In this document: positions 34,096 to 43,800 of the stretch, one piece after another
Layout: every line of letters starts with the position of its first letter
Numbering within the stretch: position 1 is the stretch's first letter
Source of the DNA: Prevotella sp.
Lineage (GTDB): Bacteria > Bacteroidota > Bacteroidia > Bacteroidales > Dysgonomonadaceae
Length of the DNA stretch: 64,000 nt
NCBI GenBank assembly: GCA_031285625.1
Contig: JAITVV010000095.1
Location: 1 to 64,000, forward strand
Direction of reading: 5' to 3'
The notes under the pieces: model-generated
Databases searched by the model: none
What the model was told of the DNA's origin: nothing
Seen by the model: only the letters and a program-made list of their open reading frames with translations
Program-made: the position numbers and the translations under genes

Positions 34096-35046
34096 TTAAT
34101 TCCCGGAATTAGCCTTAATATAATCCTCTATCTGAAAATCCTTCTTCATTATCGGTTTACCGATCTGTTTAACCACTGTGTTTATCATCAGTTGTTTCTT
34201 ATCTAAAACCAATCTGTCTATAAAGATATTTATTTCATCCAGATTGTCAACCATTGGATCATTGGCTATTTCGTGAGCGGCATCTTCTATTTTGTGAAAG
34301 AAGTATGGATAATTCAGGCTGTCAAATTGTTCTGCAATATGTTTCGATCCATAGAATCCAATATTATACATCTCAATCTTATCATAAGGGACATTGCTAT
34401 CAGCGTCGCCATGAAACATTTGTATAGGTGCAGGCGCATCTTTCCATTTCAGATCGCCATCCATACTGAATATAGCTCCGGCAAACGAGATCACTCCTGC
34501 ATAGTTAAAATCCCCGGGTAGCACCTGGGCAAGTTTTGTCTTGTTACTGATGTTATACGCTCCCTGCAATACAGAGATTGCCCCGGCACTCGATCCATTT
34601 GCTATTATTACATTTTTGTCAATACCCCATTCATCAGCATGTTCTATAACAAATAATGTAGCATCGAACAGATCTTCCACCGCCATTGATATACTATTAT
34701 TCAATGTTACTACAGAACGCATCAGGTCCGTTTGTAGGCCTGCATTCTTCATCCCAAGACGATAATCAATAGATACTACTATGTACCCTTTGTTGACTAG
34801 TTTATTAAAATACTCTACATAGTAATTATCATCCCTTTTCCCATTTGCAAATCCACCACCAAACATAAAAATAATACAAGGTTTAGCTTCATTTACAGTC
34901 TCATTCTTTAAACTATACTTATCAAGCTGCAATGTATTGCCATCCTTCACCGAATAAGTAAATATCTGCTTGTCTATTCCACCATTGGCAGATATACCAA
35001 TACATACAAAAAGAGAAAGAAATAAAATTATCATCTTTGTTCTCAT
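34096..35046 (-). CDS. Secreted alpha/beta-hydrolase (carboxylesterase-like)
   Basis: 316 residues with a signal peptide ending near ISANG (~21). The core shows the hydrolase fold: CIIFMFGGGFANGKRDD (oxyanion region), VVSIDYRLGMKN, and the nucleophile elbow NGSSAGAISVLQG. The late segments HGDADSNVPYDK and AAHEIAND supply the likely Asp and His. Such esterases release acetyl or other ester groups from dietary glycans or lipids; the substrate is unknown. Single gene. Confidence 0.82.
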   Translation of the reverse strand: MRTKMIILFLSLFVCIGISANGGIDKQIFTYSVKDGNTLQLDKYSLKNETVNEAKPCIIFMFGGGFANGKRDDNYYVEYFNKLVNKGYIVVSIDYRLGMKNAGLQTDLMRSVVTLNNSISMAVEDLFDATLFVIEHADEWGIDKNVIIANGSSAGAISVLQGAYNISNKTKLAQVLPGDFNYAGVISFAGAIFSMDGDLKWKDAPAPIQMFHGDADSNVPYDKIEMYNIGFYGSKHIAEQFDSLNYPYFFHKIEDAAHEIANDPMVDNLDEINIFIDRLVLDKKQLMINTVVKQIGKPIMKKDFQIEDYIKANSGN

Positions 35047-35066
35047 GGCAAATTATATTAAGTGAA

Positions 35067-36071
35067 TTAATGGGTTATTTTGTATAGTAGCTCTTTCAAC
35101 AGTTCTCCATCACGGGTTGAGGTATTGTCCACACCTTTCGATTTTGCATCATAAGTTCGTAACAAACTGATGATTTCCATACATTTAAAAGCATTGTAAT
35201 TCTTTAGCGCAACAACATAGTCTTTAGCCTGGTACGGGTTTCTGAATCCCAATTCAGTTGCTATACCCTGTTCTGTCTTGTTTTTCGCCCAATAACAGAT
35301 CATCAGGTTACTGAAAAAGTTGAAGAGTATCGACATCGTCATTATCATCGGGTTATTCTTCGGGTTTTTCTCGAAGTAATCTGCGATCTGGTTTACCTTA
35401 AAGATATTCTTATTAATAATAGCATTCAGTAGTTCAAAATTGTTGAAATCTTTACTGATACCTATATTTTCTTCTATCAGCTCTGCTGTTATTTGTCTCT
35501 GGTTTGGCGGAATTGCTATCAGTAGTTTAGCTACTTCATTCGTTATTTTGCTCAGGTCGTTACCCAGATAATCAGATAGCATTTGTGCAGATTTCTGGTC
35601 TATACTCAGGTTCTTTGATTGAATATACGATGAGATAAAAGCGGGGATTTTATAATCTGGAATCTTCTTTGATTCCATAATTACTCCTTGCTTATCTATT
35701 TCGGCATATAACTTTTTCCGTTTATCAAGCGATCCGTTTTTATAATTGAGAACCAGTATCGTTGTATTGAGCGGATTCTTAACATATATTTCCAGCTCCT
35801 CTATCTTACTCAGGTTCTGAGCTTCCTTTATTACAATAAGCTGATAGTCTGACATCATCGGATAACTGCGTGCCAATGTGATCACGGTTCTCACATCTGT
35901 CTCCATTCCATAGAGGATATTCTGATTAAAATCCCTCTCTTCTTCCGGTAGTACGTAACTTGTCAGCATTTCTGTCAACTCGTCTATATAATAAGGCTCA
36001 TCGCCCATAAGTAGATATACAGGCTTATATTTTCGCGCTTTTATGTCGGCTTTTATTTGTTCAAAAGTCAT
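35067..36071 (-). CDS. holA: DNA polymerase III subunit delta
   Basis: 334 residues. The N-terminal AAA-like domain reads YKPVYLLMGDEPYYIDELTE, then MMSDYQLIVIKEAQNLSKIE and PLNTTILVLNYKNGSLDKRK. The C-terminal collar-like part includes LLIAIPPNQRQITAELIEE and NNFELLNAIINKN. These are signatures of HolA, which opens the sliding clamp in the clamp loader. It follows amn with a 2-bp gap, so both share a transcript. Confidence 0.93.
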   Translation of the reverse strand: MTFEQIKADIKARKYKPVYLLMGDEPYYIDELTEMLTSYVLPEEERDFNQNILYGMETDVRTVITLARSYPMMSDYQLIVIKEAQNLSKIEELEIYVKNPLNTTILVLNYKNGSLDKRKKLYAEIDKQGVIMESKKIPDYKIPAFISSYIQSKNLSIDQKSAQMLSDYLGNDLSKITNEVAKLLIAIPPNQRQITAELIEENIGISKDFNNFELLNAIINKNIFKVNQIADYFEKNPKNNPMIMTMSILFNFFSNLMICYWAKNKTEQGIATELGFRNPYQAKDYVVALKNYNAFKCMEIISLLRTYDAKSKGVDNTSTRDGELLKELLYKITH

Positions 36072-36073
36072 AG

Positions 36074-36847
36074 TTATTCAAAACGCAGATGTTTAACTGT
36101 TTCTCCGTTATTAATTAATGTTCTTAAAGCTTCTATACCTACCATTACATGTTCTTCAACAAAGTTTTTTGTGACTATGCTGTCGCTCTTTTCGGTCTTC
36201 ACTCCATCGGATATCATAGGTTGATCCGAAACGAGCAGCAAAGCTCCTGTAGGGATCTGATTGGCAAATCCGCATGTAAACAGAGTTGCGGTTTCCATAT
36301 CTACAGCCATTGTACGTATTCTTCTCAGATAGTCTTTAAAGACCTCGTCATATTCCCATACTCGACGATTCGTGGTATATACAGTTCCAGTCCAATAGTC
36401 ACGATTATGGTTACGTATGGTCGATGATACTGATCTCAGCAGACTAAATGCCGGTAGCGATGGCACCTCGGGCGGAAAGTAGTCATTAGATGTACCCTCT
36501 CCCCTGATAGCAGCAATAGGCAGAATGTAATCTCCCAGATTATTATGTTTCTTTATACCTCCGCATTTACCTAAAAAGAGTACGGCTTCGGGCTCAATAG
36601 CACTTAGTAAGTCCATTATGGTGGCAGCATTGGCACTACCCATACCAAAGTTTATAATAGTGATACCTTCAGCCGAAGCATTCGGCATATTACCATCCCG
36701 TCCTACTATGGGTACATTAAAATGGTTGGCAAATACTTCTACATATTTGGCAAAGTTGGTTAATAGTATATGTTTAGTAAATTGCTCCAGCGGTCTTTTC
36801 GTGTAACGTGGAAGCCAATTATCTACAATTTCTTGCTTTGTTTTCAT
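36074..36847 (-). CDS. amn: AMP nucleosidase
   Basis: 257 residues, the short Bacteroidota form. Motifs of the nucleoside phosphorylase superfamily: INFGMGSANAATIMDLL, VLFLGKCGGIKKHNNLGDYI, AVDMETATLFTCG and LLLVSDQPM. It splits AMP into adenine and ribose 5-phosphate (family knowledge). Located upstream of holA. On the minus strand TACCTTTG (36913-36920) fits a -7 element about 65 bp before its start. The HsdR_N-like gene is divergent. Confidence 0.92.
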   Translation of the reverse strand: MKTKQEIVDNWLPRYTKRPLEQFTKHILLTNFAKYVEVFANHFNVPIVGRDGNMPNASAEGITIINFGMGSANAATIMDLLSAIEPEAVLFLGKCGGIKKHNNLGDYILPIAAIRGEGTSNDYFPPEVPSLPAFSLLRSVSSTIRNHNRDYWTGTVYTTNRRVWEYDEVFKDYLRRIRTMAVDMETATLFTCGFANQIPTGALLLVSDQPMISDGVKTEKSDSIVTKNFVEEHVMVGIEALRTLINNGETVKHLRFE

Positions 36848-36923
36848 ATTAGTTCTACTTTTGTTTTGTATAAAACAAGTATTTTCTCTTTATTGTTTGA
36901 TACAGATTTAACAAAGGTAACAA

Positions 36924-37373
36924 ATGTTGAACTTAAATTTACCCCCTTTCAATATAAATGTAAAAAAAACAGATGGGAAGTTATCCGTTTGGGATCCGTT
37001 GCGGCGTAAGTTTGTTGCCCTCACGCCTGAGGAGTGGGTAAGACAGCATTTCGTGAATTTTCTGTTAACGGAAAAAGGATATCCTTCTGCACTTGTAGCC
37101 AACGAAATCCAGATCAACCTGAATAATCAGAAGAGGCGTTGCGACTCTGTTATTTATGACCGCAATCTGACTCCGTTGATGATAATAGAATACAAGGCTC
37201 CTGATGTAAATATTACCCAGTCGGTATTTGATCAGATCGTGAGATATAACATTGTACTGAAGGTAAAATACCTGATAGTATCAAACGGAATGAACCATTT
37301 CTGCTGTGAAATGAATTATGTAGATCAGACCTTTTGTTATTTACCGGATATACCTTTATATACGGATTTATAA
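36924..37373 (+). CDS. HsdR_N-type nuclease-domain protein
   Basis: 149 residues, a single domain. EWVRQHFVNFLLTEKGYPSA, then KRRCDSVIYDRNLTPLMIIE and YKAPDVNITQSVFDQIVRY match the N-terminal nuclease domain of type I restriction R subunits (PD..E-x-K like: D...IEYK). No helicase, methylase or specificity genes are near, and the gene sits in a conserved place next to amn/holA in Bacteroidales, so a housekeeping nuclease role is more likely than restriction. Confidence 0.8.
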   Translation: MLNLNLPPFNINVKKTDGKLSVWDPLRRKFVALTPEEWVRQHFVNFLLTEKGYPSALVANEIQINLNNQKRRCDSVIYDRNLTPLMIIEYKAPDVNITQSVFDQIVRYNIVLKVKYLIVSNGMNHFCCEMNYVDQTFCYLPDIPLYTDL

Positions 37374-37422
37374 AAAGTAACAAAAGTGACAGGTTTATAT
37401 ATATTTTTCATGTTACTTTTTT
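37372..37422 (+). terminator. Terminator-like hairpin after the HsdR_N gene
   Basis: AAAAAGTAACA (37372-37382) pairs with TGTTACTTTTT (37411-37421) around a 28-base A/T loop, followed by a T-run. Confidence 0.55.
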
Positions 37423-37523
37423 TCTATATCAAAGCTCTCTTTATATAAGATAATTATTAAAGATAGAGGTAACTATTTTTATTAGTGCGACACATCAAAA
37501 GGTCTAGTTTTTCTAATTCTTCC

Positions 37524-37597
37524 TGTCATCCTGAACAAAGTGAAGGATCTCTTAACACCTTTCCATTAAATGGGTCGAGATGTTCCTCAGCATGACA
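37524..37597. repeat. REP-like 74-bp imperfect palindrome (TGTCATCCTGA type)
   Basis: Starts TGTCATCCTGAACAAAGTGA and ends with TCAGCATGACA, the reverse complement apart from one base. AGGATCTC and GAGATGTTCCT pair inside. This wording is, from memory, a common dispersed intergenic repeat in Bacteroidota. Confidence 0.65.
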
Positions 37598-37615
37598 AAA
37601 GGTTGTTTAAGAATT

Positions 37616-38821
37616 TTAATTTTCAAATATTCTGCTGCGTGCCAGCATACAGGCCCCAACAACCCCAGCTTTGTCTTTCAATTTAGAAACGACCATTTTC
37701 GAATCTTTATTTACCAGATTCAAAGAATACTTGCGTACTGCCGATTTGATTGGTTCCATGATATAATCGCCTACTACAGAGACTGTACCCCCTATGATAA
37801 CCATCTCAGGGTTGAAGATATTAATAAGCCCGGCAATGCTTTCTCCCAGTTTTTGTCCGATCTCTTCCACCAGGCCAATACAAAGCACATCTTCTTTCGA
37901 TACGGCATCTATAATGTCATCTAAAGTTATTTGCTTATTATCAATCGCCCGTTGCGAAAGCAGGGAAGTTCCCCCTTCATTCACCAGTTCGAGCAAACGC
38001 CTGTGCATGGCCAGTCCTGATGCTTCGGTCTCAAGGCAACCTTTCTTTCCACAATGACACAATATTTCATTATTATAGGTTTTTACATGGCCAAATTCAC
38101 CGGAGAATCCGGATTTTCCGGTATATATCTTCCCGTCTATTATAATACCAATAGCAAGCCCCCAACTGAGGTTTACAAAAATGACATTTTTTTCGTCATT
38201 TACACATCCTGCCATATATTCGCCATAAGTCATAGCCCGCGTATCATTATCTATGGTTACCGGGTATCCCAGTTTCTCTCTTAATACCTCAGGTAGTGGT
38301 TTTTCATTAAAATGAAATACACTGTGACTATATCCGGTTTCAGGGTTTACGCGCCCAAATATATTTATATCTATATTCAGAATTTTACTTTTATCAATAG
38401 TTTGTGAATCGATAAAATCTTTAATGATCTTGCACAGGTTATTTAATGCTTGGGGAGTATTCTGAAAGTGATAATCGACACTCATGCAGAGGTCTATCAT
38501 TTCTCCCTTAAAGTTAATAATGGCAATATTAACACTCGATTGTCTCATGTCAACACCTACAAAATAGCATGCATCCGGATTCAGTCCGTATAAGTTAGGA
38601 TATCGCCCTTCTGTTGTTTCCAGTTTCCCATAGTCAGTGATGAAACCTTCTTCACACATTTCCCCGATAAACTTGGTGACAGTAGGGATACTAAGATCAA
38701 TATCCTTAGATAGTTCAGTAAGGGTAGAGCCACCATTGTGTATATAATGGTTTATGATCTTCTTTTTCACAAGAGCACTTTTTACTCCCTTTCCAACTTC
38801 GTCTAATAGTTTTCTATTCAT
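37616..38821 (-). CDS. ROK-family transcriptional regulator
   Basis: The ATG at 38819-38821 (MNRKLLDEVGKGVKSALVKK) is preferred to a start 21 bp upstream. ~401 residues. N-terminal winged helix (STLTELSKDIDLSIPTVTKF), then the ROK fold: YFVGVDMRQSSVNIAIINFK (ATP-like site), VTIDNDTRAMTYGEYMAG, SGFSGEFGHVKTYN and the zinc motif CHCGKKGCLETEASG. NagC/Mlc-like sugar-responsive regulators have this layout. It is divergent, across a ~700-bp gap, from the Gfo/Idh and DUF1080 genes, which it may control. Confidence 0.87.
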   Translation of the reverse strand: MNRKLLDEVGKGVKSALVKKKIINHYIHNGGSTLTELSKDIDLSIPTVTKFIGEMCEEGFITDYGKLETTEGRYPNLYGLNPDACYFVGVDMRQSSVNIAIINFKGEMIDLCMSVDYHFQNTPQALNNLCKIIKDFIDSQTIDKSKILNIDINIFGRVNPETGYSHSVFHFNEKPLPEVLREKLGYPVTIDNDTRAMTYGEYMAGCVNDEKNVIFVNLSWGLAIGIIIDGKIYTGKSGFSGEFGHVKTYNNEILCHCGKKGCLETEASGLAMHRRLLELVNEGGTSLLSQRAIDNKQITLDDIIDAVSKEDVLCIGLVEEIGQKLGESIAGLINIFNPEMVIIGGTVSVVGDYIMEPIKSAVRKYSLNLVNKDSKMVVSKLKDKAGVVGACMLARSRIFEN

Positions 38822-39180
38822 AATGCAGACTATCTTATACATTACAAAATTACGTCAATATTTTATTATCCCAAGCTAATAATTAGATTATATTTTATAT
38901 TCATCGAAATAAATAAAATATTTTTTATGTATATTGGTCTTATATAATAAATTATTTTCTAAAATTAAAAATTTAAATCCTCAACAAAATATACATATAA
39001 ATAACTATTTATAAGATATATAAACCACAAAATTATCATTTTCATATTTAATTATTTTGTTAAAATAAGATCTATATAATAAAATATTTAATTAAGTCTT
39101 TGGTGTTTAAATAAAACATTACAATATTTGTAATCGTAAAAGGTATTTGCATAATACCCTATACTATGAAAAGCATATTA
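38822..39180. other. AT-rich intergenic stretch
   Basis: About 360 bp of very AT-rich sequence with no frame or hairpin that I can support. It presumably holds the divergent promoters of the ROK gene and the downstream operon. Confidence 0.5.
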
Positions 39181-39426
39181 ATGTCCAGTAAAAACAGAAG
39201 ATCGTAGAAGGTTTTTGAAAACGGCAGCTTCAGCTGTAACAATCCCCAGCTTGCAATAGCAATAGCCAGCCTCATCCGGATGAATCAGCCTGTGGCTTAC
39301 TATCAGGGTAGCGATGCATGGCTCAAGATGTCTGTAAGTAAAGATTCTGAAATGCAAAAAATGGTAAAAACATTGGGGGACATCTTAGTAAAAAGAAATG
39401 GAAAGTTTTCTGTAATAGATAAATAG
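39181..39426 (+). pseudogene. Remnant of a Tat-signal (Gfo/Idh-like) oxidoreductase
   Basis: In one frame DRRRFLKTAASAVTIPSLQ, a twin-arginine signal, is followed by a stop; in another a C-terminal piece reads AIASLIRMNQPVAYYQGSD and MVKTLGDILVKRNGKFSVID to TAG. A start ATGTCCAGTAAAAACAGA precedes. Most of the gene is missing. It is probably an eroded copy of the intact dehydrogenase that follows, though the C-terminal piece does not closely match it. Confidence 0.5.
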
Positions 39427-39583
39427 TTTATGCTGTTTAGCTGTAAATATTAAATTTATAGATTTTCTCACCCCCCCTTTTTTATATTTTTCCTATCTTT
39501 AATGACTTAAATTGTAATACTTTATTTGTGCCTTTTATAACTTGACTAATGCCCAAATAATTCAGAATAATTATCAAAATGTT

Positions 39584-40855
39584 ATGAGTAAAAAGAACCT
39601 AATCGACAGGCGGAATTTTTTGAAAACATCTCTATTTTCAATGGCCGCCCTAACCATTGTCCCCCGCCACGTGTTGGGCAATGGTTACCTAGCTCCAAGT
39701 GATCAGCTTACCAAAGGTATTATTGGTACCGGTAGTATGGGACGCGGACACCTCAATTATGCAGGTACACGCCTTGTAGCTGTTTGCGATGTAGACAAAA
39801 ATCACCTTGAACTCGGAAAACGTCTGGTACATGATAACATTGCTGCTTATCACGATTTCCGGGATCTCATCCTTGACAAAAATGTAGATATTGTGCATAT
39901 TGCCACACCTCCTCATTGGCATGGTATAATGTCTGTGGAAGCAGCTAAAGCCGGCAAAGACATATGGTGTGAAAAGCCGATGACACGTACTATCGGCGAA
40001 GGAAAACGAGTAATGGAAGCAGTGAAACAATACGGCACCAAATTCCGCCTTAACACATGGTTTCGTTTCACTGATAACTTCTATGGTTTGGGCACGCCTG
40101 TAAAACCATTAAAAAAACTGGTGCAGAGCGGAATGCTCGGCTGGCCGTTAAAAGTAACAATAAGCAAACATACAGGTTTCGACTGGAAATTCTTCTGGGT
40201 CGGCAAAGAATACCTGGAACCGCAACGCGTTCCATCTGAGCTGGACTACGATATGTGGTTAGGCCCGGCTCCATACAAACCATACAACATACACCGTGTA
40301 CATCAGACCTTCCGCGGATACTGGGATTACGATGGCGGAGGACTTGGCGATATGGGACAACACTATATAGACCCTGTACAATACTTCTTGGGAAAAGATC
40401 ATACTAGTCCGGTGAAAATAGAAGTGGATGCACCGCAACAACACCCTGATGCTATCGGCACATGGCGTTCCATAACATATACATATGATGATGGTTGCCA
40501 GATCGTACTATGGGGAGGTGATTATGGTGACCCTAATACTCCATATATATCAGGTCCAAACGGAAATGTATATAAAAATTTCGTTTGTGATATCCCGGAT
40601 TGGGAGAAAAAACTAGCCGATTACCCTGAACCTGAGACTCAGGTTACAGATTTTCTGGAAAGTGTGAAAACACGCAAACAATTTGCATTGAACGAACAGA
40701 ACGGATTCCGCTCTGCTACAATTGTCAACCAAGGTATTGTAGCCCTTAGGCTCAACCGGACATTGCATTTCGATCCTGTGAAATTGGAGTTTATTAATGA
40801 TGATGCTGCTAATCGTTTACTCGATCAGCCAATGCGTGCGCCTTGGAATATTTAA
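39584..40855 (+). CDS. Tat-exported Gfo/Idh/MocA oxidoreductase
   Basis: The ATG at 39584 (MSKKNLIDRRNFLKTSLFSM) opens a twin-arginine signal; the longer frame uses TTG and is unlikely. ~423 residues. NAD(P) fold GIIGTGSMGRGHLNYAG, the ATPPHWHGIMSVEAAKAG and WCEKPMTRTIGEGK (catalytic Lys), and a C-terminal substrate domain with WDYDGGGLGDMGQHYIDPV. Members oxidise sugars or glycosides at C3. It is followed 7-19 bp later by a protein with two DUF1080 domains, the pairing expected for a 3-keto-glycoside cleavage route, with the dehydrogenase making the keto sugar (inference from family pairing). Confidence 0.88.
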   Translation: MSKKNLIDRRNFLKTSLFSMAALTIVPRHVLGNGYLAPSDQLTKGIIGTGSMGRGHLNYAGTRLVAVCDVDKNHLELGKRLVHDNIAAYHDFRDLILDKNVDIVHIATPPHWHGIMSVEAAKAGKDIWCEKPMTRTIGEGKRVMEAVKQYGTKFRLNTWFRFTDNFYGLGTPVKPLKKLVQSGMLGWPLKVTISKHTGFDWKFFWVGKEYLEPQRVPSELDYDMWLGPAPYKPYNIHRVHQTFRGYWDYDGGGLGDMGQHYIDPVQYFLGKDHTSPVKIEVDAPQQHPDAIGTWRSITYTYDDGCQIVLWGGDYGDPNTPYISGPNGNVYKNFVCDIPDWEKKLADYPEPETQVTDFLESVKTRKQFALNEQNGFRSATIVNQGIVALRLNRTLHFDPVKLEFINDDAANRLLDQPMRAPWNI

Positions 40856-40862
40856 AAAATTA

Positions 40863-43800
40863 ATGAAAAAAATTATGAAAAAAATATATTCATTGATAAG
40901 CCTCTTTTTGTTCATTTCGGTATTTGTATCGGCTCAGACACATATCAACCGCACAGCTAAAACAATTGTAGCTGATGTCTTAGCACAAATGCCCGCACAA
41001 AAAAGCGAATCATATAATAACCAACTTAAGGATTTGAGTTCTACCGGCGAAGAAGGAGTTTTACAACTTATAAAGATGATGAACACTCCGGGAAACGGAA
41101 GTAATTCCGAGGTAGAATATGCATTAAGCGGATTATCTCATTATGTATCTGCACAAGGACAAGAGGCATTAAGGCTGACTACATCAAATGCATACATCAA
41201 AGCACTTGATATGGTTACCGATCGCGAAATCAAAGCCTTTATTATCAGGCAGCTTGAAGTAATAGGTAAGGACGAAGCTGTAGCTAAACTCTCATCGTAT
41301 CTGGATAATGAATCTTTGAGTGGGCCGGCTGCACGTGCCCTATCGTTAATTAACACATCTGCATCGCAGAAAGCTTTGTTGAATGCTTTGAGCTCTGTAA
41401 CAGATGAAGAATCAAAACAAGATGTAATTCTCGCAGTTGCACGTTTAAAGATTACAGATTCAGAAAATATACTGAGAAGAATGCTTGGCAACAGTAATAT
41501 AAATATGCAAAAAACGGTTGTTTATGCATTAAGTCAGGTTGGGACTAAAGCATCATTGCAAGATCTGGCTGTAGCAGCGAAAAAAGATAATTTTACAATG
41601 CAGAAAGTAGGTGCTAACGAGGCTTATATTACATTGATAAAGCGTGTACTTGCTCAAGGCGATGTGAAGGAAGCCGAGAAAGCAGCGAATGACCTGATGA
41701 AGGAAGCTGAAAAAGCCGGACAAACACAGACCCGTGAAGCTGTATTGGAAATATTGATGGCTGCTAAACCTGTAACTGTTCCCAAATTGTTGCAAAAAGC
41801 ATTAAAGGATTCGAGTGATAAATATCGTTTTAGTGCATTATCATTTGCTTCTGATTATGCTGATAGCAATCTTTACAGTGAACTTATAAAATCCTTAAAG
41901 AAATATAAACCAGAGGCTCAGGCCGATATACTTAATTGGTTAAATCAGGAATGCGAAGATGTTCAGAAACGACAATCTATAGGTTCTTTAGGGACTAAAA
42001 CGATAATTGATCTGCTAATCTTTGGTAGCTCGGAAACTAAAACTGCTGCTGCAGAGATATTGTCTAAGACCGGTAGCCGTGAAGGTATTGTGGCCCTTGC
42101 GTCTCTACTGAATGATGCTGATGTAAAAACTGTAAGTATCGGAAAAGAAGCTCTGTCTACCACCAAAGGTGATATTTCTTCTGCCGTAGCCCCGGTGATA
42201 ACCACTGCAAATACAGCAGGAAAAGTTGCCGGTCTACAATTATTAGCCAGCCGTAAATCTTCTGCAAATATGAATGTGGTACTGGAGAACCTGTATGCGA
42301 GCTCTTCAGATGTAAGAACTGCAGCATATACTGCACTCAAGGATGTAGTAAGTGAGGGCAACCTGGAAGAATTATATTTCCTTTTGGAAGGTACTCATGC
42401 CGAATATGTAGCCCCTGTTCAGCAAGCAATAGTTTCGGCAATGAAATCATATTCGAAAGAAAAACAATTGGAAACAATTGTTGCAAGGATGGATAACGTA
42501 AGCCCTAATAAGCAATATTTGTACTATCCTATACTTTCTGCTACTGGCGAAAGTAAGGCCCTCGGTATGATTGTAGATAGATTTGCACAAGAAACTGGAA
42601 AAGGCAAGGATGCAGCTTTTCAGGCGTTGCTGGATTGGAAAGGCCTGGATGCAGCCGAGGAATTATATACAATATGCAAAGATGCCTCGGTTCCCACATA
42701 TTTTGACCGGGCTCTTGAAAGATATATTCAGTTGGTTTCAACGCCAAAACTGACAGGCGAGAATCGCCGTTTGCTACTAACCAAAGCTATGGAGATAGCT
42801 AAGATGAACGCTCAGAAGAATGCTATTTTAAGGCAATTAGGCAATACCGGAACCTACTTGGGTATGTTGTTGGCCGGACAGTATCTTGATGAAAAGCCTA
42901 TAGCTCAGGAAGCGGCCGGAGCTGTAATGAACATAGCATTGGCAAATAAGAACTATACGGGTAAGAATGTAGAAGAATTGCTAAACAAAGTAATTGATGT
43001 CCTCGATAATCCTGATGCTGAATATCAACGTCAGGCTATTCGTAAGCATCTTGCCGAAATACCAAAAGAAGAAGGCTTCGTTTCTATCTTTAATGGTAAA
43101 GATCTTACAGGCTGGAAAGGCATTGTTGAGAATCCGATAACCCGTGCTAAAATGAGACCAGCTATACTTGCTAAGAAGCAGGAAGCTGCTGATAAGATCG
43201 CACACAAACACTGGATTCCTGAAAATGGTATCCTCATGTTTGATGGTGTGGGAGGTGAAAATCTCTGTACAGAAAAGAAATATGGTGATTTTGAGATGTA
43301 CATAGACTGGAATCTTGATCCTGCAGGACCAGAAGCAGATGCAGGTATTTATCTGAGAGGAACTCCTCAGGTACAGATATGGGATATTTCGCGCGTAAAT
43401 GTGGGAGCACAGGTTGGTTCCGGCGGATTATACAATAATCAGAAGAACCCTAGCCAGCCACTCAAACTTGCCGATAATAAACTGGGAGAATGGAATACAT
43501 TCTATATAAAAATGGTAGGCGACCGTGTAACTGTGAAATTGAATGGTGAACTCGTTGTGGATAATGTTATTCTTGAAAACTTCTGGGATCGCAGCAAACC
43601 TATACCTGCATTAGAGCAACTGGAACTACAAGCTCATGGCAGCAAGGTGTATTATCGCAATATATATGTAAAAGAACTTGAAAGCTTCAAACCGTTTGAA
43701 CTATCTGCAGAAGAAAAGAAAGAAGGTTTCAAAGTGTTGTTTGACGGAACTAACATGCATGAATGGACAGGCAATACTGTTGATTATGTAATAGAAGATG

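Noticed and set aside
36924-37373. Type I restriction-modification system
   Set aside because: Only a single HsdR_N-like domain; no helicase part, HsdM or HsdS nearby.
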